A stretch of DNA of 5,390 bases. Source: Chlamydiota bacterium (GTDB lineage: Bacteria > Chlamydiota > Chlamydiia > Chlamydiales > Waddliaceae). The stretch lies in contig JAAKFP010000189.1 in the NCBI GenBank assembly GCA_011065005.1, forward strand, positions 1-5,390. The letters run 5' to 3'. The notes beneath the pieces were generated by a model. The model was not told the DNA's origin. It saw nothing but the letters and a program-made list of their open reading frames with translations, and did no database searches. The position numbers and the translations under genes are program-made. Shown piece by piece: positions 5,120-5,390 of this stretch (positions within the stretch are counted from its first letter, which is position 1; every line of letters starts with the position of its first letter).

Positions 5120-5390
5120 TCAAACACATGACCCCGATTTTTGCCTGACCCCGATTTTTTTACTTATTAGTTCCTTCGCCAAAAAGGGAAGTTGTAATCC
5201 CATTCGCTGCTCAACGTGGAATTTTCTTTGAGAAAGCATGTTCTCTTCATCAACAAGGTAGGTTCCGAACGTGAGTTGCTTTGGCAGAGACATCCCCATA
5301 CCGTAGCCGAATTCACTACTAAAATGGTGACCCCCGTCGTAGTAACGTATCAGTTGCAAAGGGTCCGAACCTTGGATTTCGATGTCGGGA
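5120..5390 (-). CDS. YD-repeat/Rhs-family protein fragment, internal part only, truncated at the repeat
   Basis: The frame is open from the right edge (89 codons visible, N-terminus outside the window). It reads PDIEIQGSDPLQLIRYYDGG, then HHFSSEFGYGMGMSLP, then QLTFGTYLVDEENML. The pattern 'DPL.L.R.YD.g....s..GyG....lP' is that of the segment of Rhs/YD-repeat proteins where a pre-repeat beta strand region begins. Complete members run for many hundreds more residues of YD repeats, forming a shell around a C-terminal toxin. Here the family-like sequence stops around AKELISK and the last 13 residues (KKIGVRQKSGSCV) are simply translation of the TGACCCC repeat and its flank, ending in TGA at 5122-5120. 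The protein is thus severely truncated and probably non-functional as an Rhs shell. The family assignment is from pattern memory and moderately sure. Confidence 0.55.
   Translation of the reverse strand, partial: PDIEIQGSDPLQLIRYYDGGHHFSSEFGYGMGMSLPKQLTFGTYLVDEENMLSQRKFHVEQRMGLQLPFLAKELISKKIGVRQKSGSCV
5129..5159. repeat. Two direct repeats TGACCCCGATTTTT, 17-bp period
   Basis: Identical 14-base copies lie at 5129-5142 and 5146-5159, separated by GCC. They form the 3' end of the Rhs-type reading frame that enters from the right. Short TGACCCC-bearing repeats of this sort are, as I recall, often found beside RAYT-type transposases. That link is from general knowledge and not proven here. Confidence 0.75.

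Overview
The window looks like a gene-poor, rearranged accessory region of a bacterial chromosome. It is moderately AT-rich, and bacterial Shine-Dalgarno sequences precede several starts. Every gene with a recognisable product lies on the minus strand. The mix of a YD/Rhs-type protein start, a large membrane-anchored beta-propeller protein with a eukaryote-like cytoplasmic tail, and decaying surface-glycan genes would fit a host-associated or amoeba-associated bacterium, perhaps a chlamydia-related one. That placement is inferred from style only; there is no rRNA or other taxonomic marker here.

Left part (1-1900). The first 60 codons of a Y1/HUH tyrosine transposase of the REP-associated (RAYT/IS200-like) type run off the left edge, behind a perfect AGGAGGTGAT ribosome site. 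Immediately upstream in the same direction is a SAM-dependent methyltransferase of the TylF/macrocin-O-methyltransferase type. Its last part has been replaced by a GC-rich 21-bp tandem repeat followed by the transposase leader, so its reading frame ends inside the transposase ribosome site. Upstream again is a remnant of a family 9 glycosyltransferase (heptosyltransferase-like) C-terminal domain, with stops and no start. Together these look like the ruins of a polysaccharide/LPS locus disturbed by a small transposon. A stretch of about 200 bases (1687-1901) has open frames on both strands that I do not recognise.

Centre (1902-4730). One 942-codon gene dominates. It has an N-terminal domain of unknown type, Gly-rich hydrophobic segments, three near-identical 42-residue LVIVD-type propeller repeats, a second copy of the hydrophobic-plus-propeller module with about seven diverged blades, a Ser/Pro-rich stalk, a transmembrane helix, and a cytoplasmic tail. 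The tail carries two copies of an ENYAN motif, each followed by LPPPPP and acidic residues. A G8 tract in the coding strand could make it phase-variable. It has a plausible promoter, a palindrome in its leader and a good ribosome site.

Right part (4731-5390). An intergenic region of about 390 bases is AT-rich next to the promoter. It then holds a GC-rich segment able to fold (5007-5072) and two copies of TGACCCCGATTTTTGCC-type repeat (5129-5159). The repeat forms the abnormal 3' end of a YD-repeat/Rhs-family reading frame that enters from the right edge. Thus two different genes in this short window end in repeat-derived sequence.
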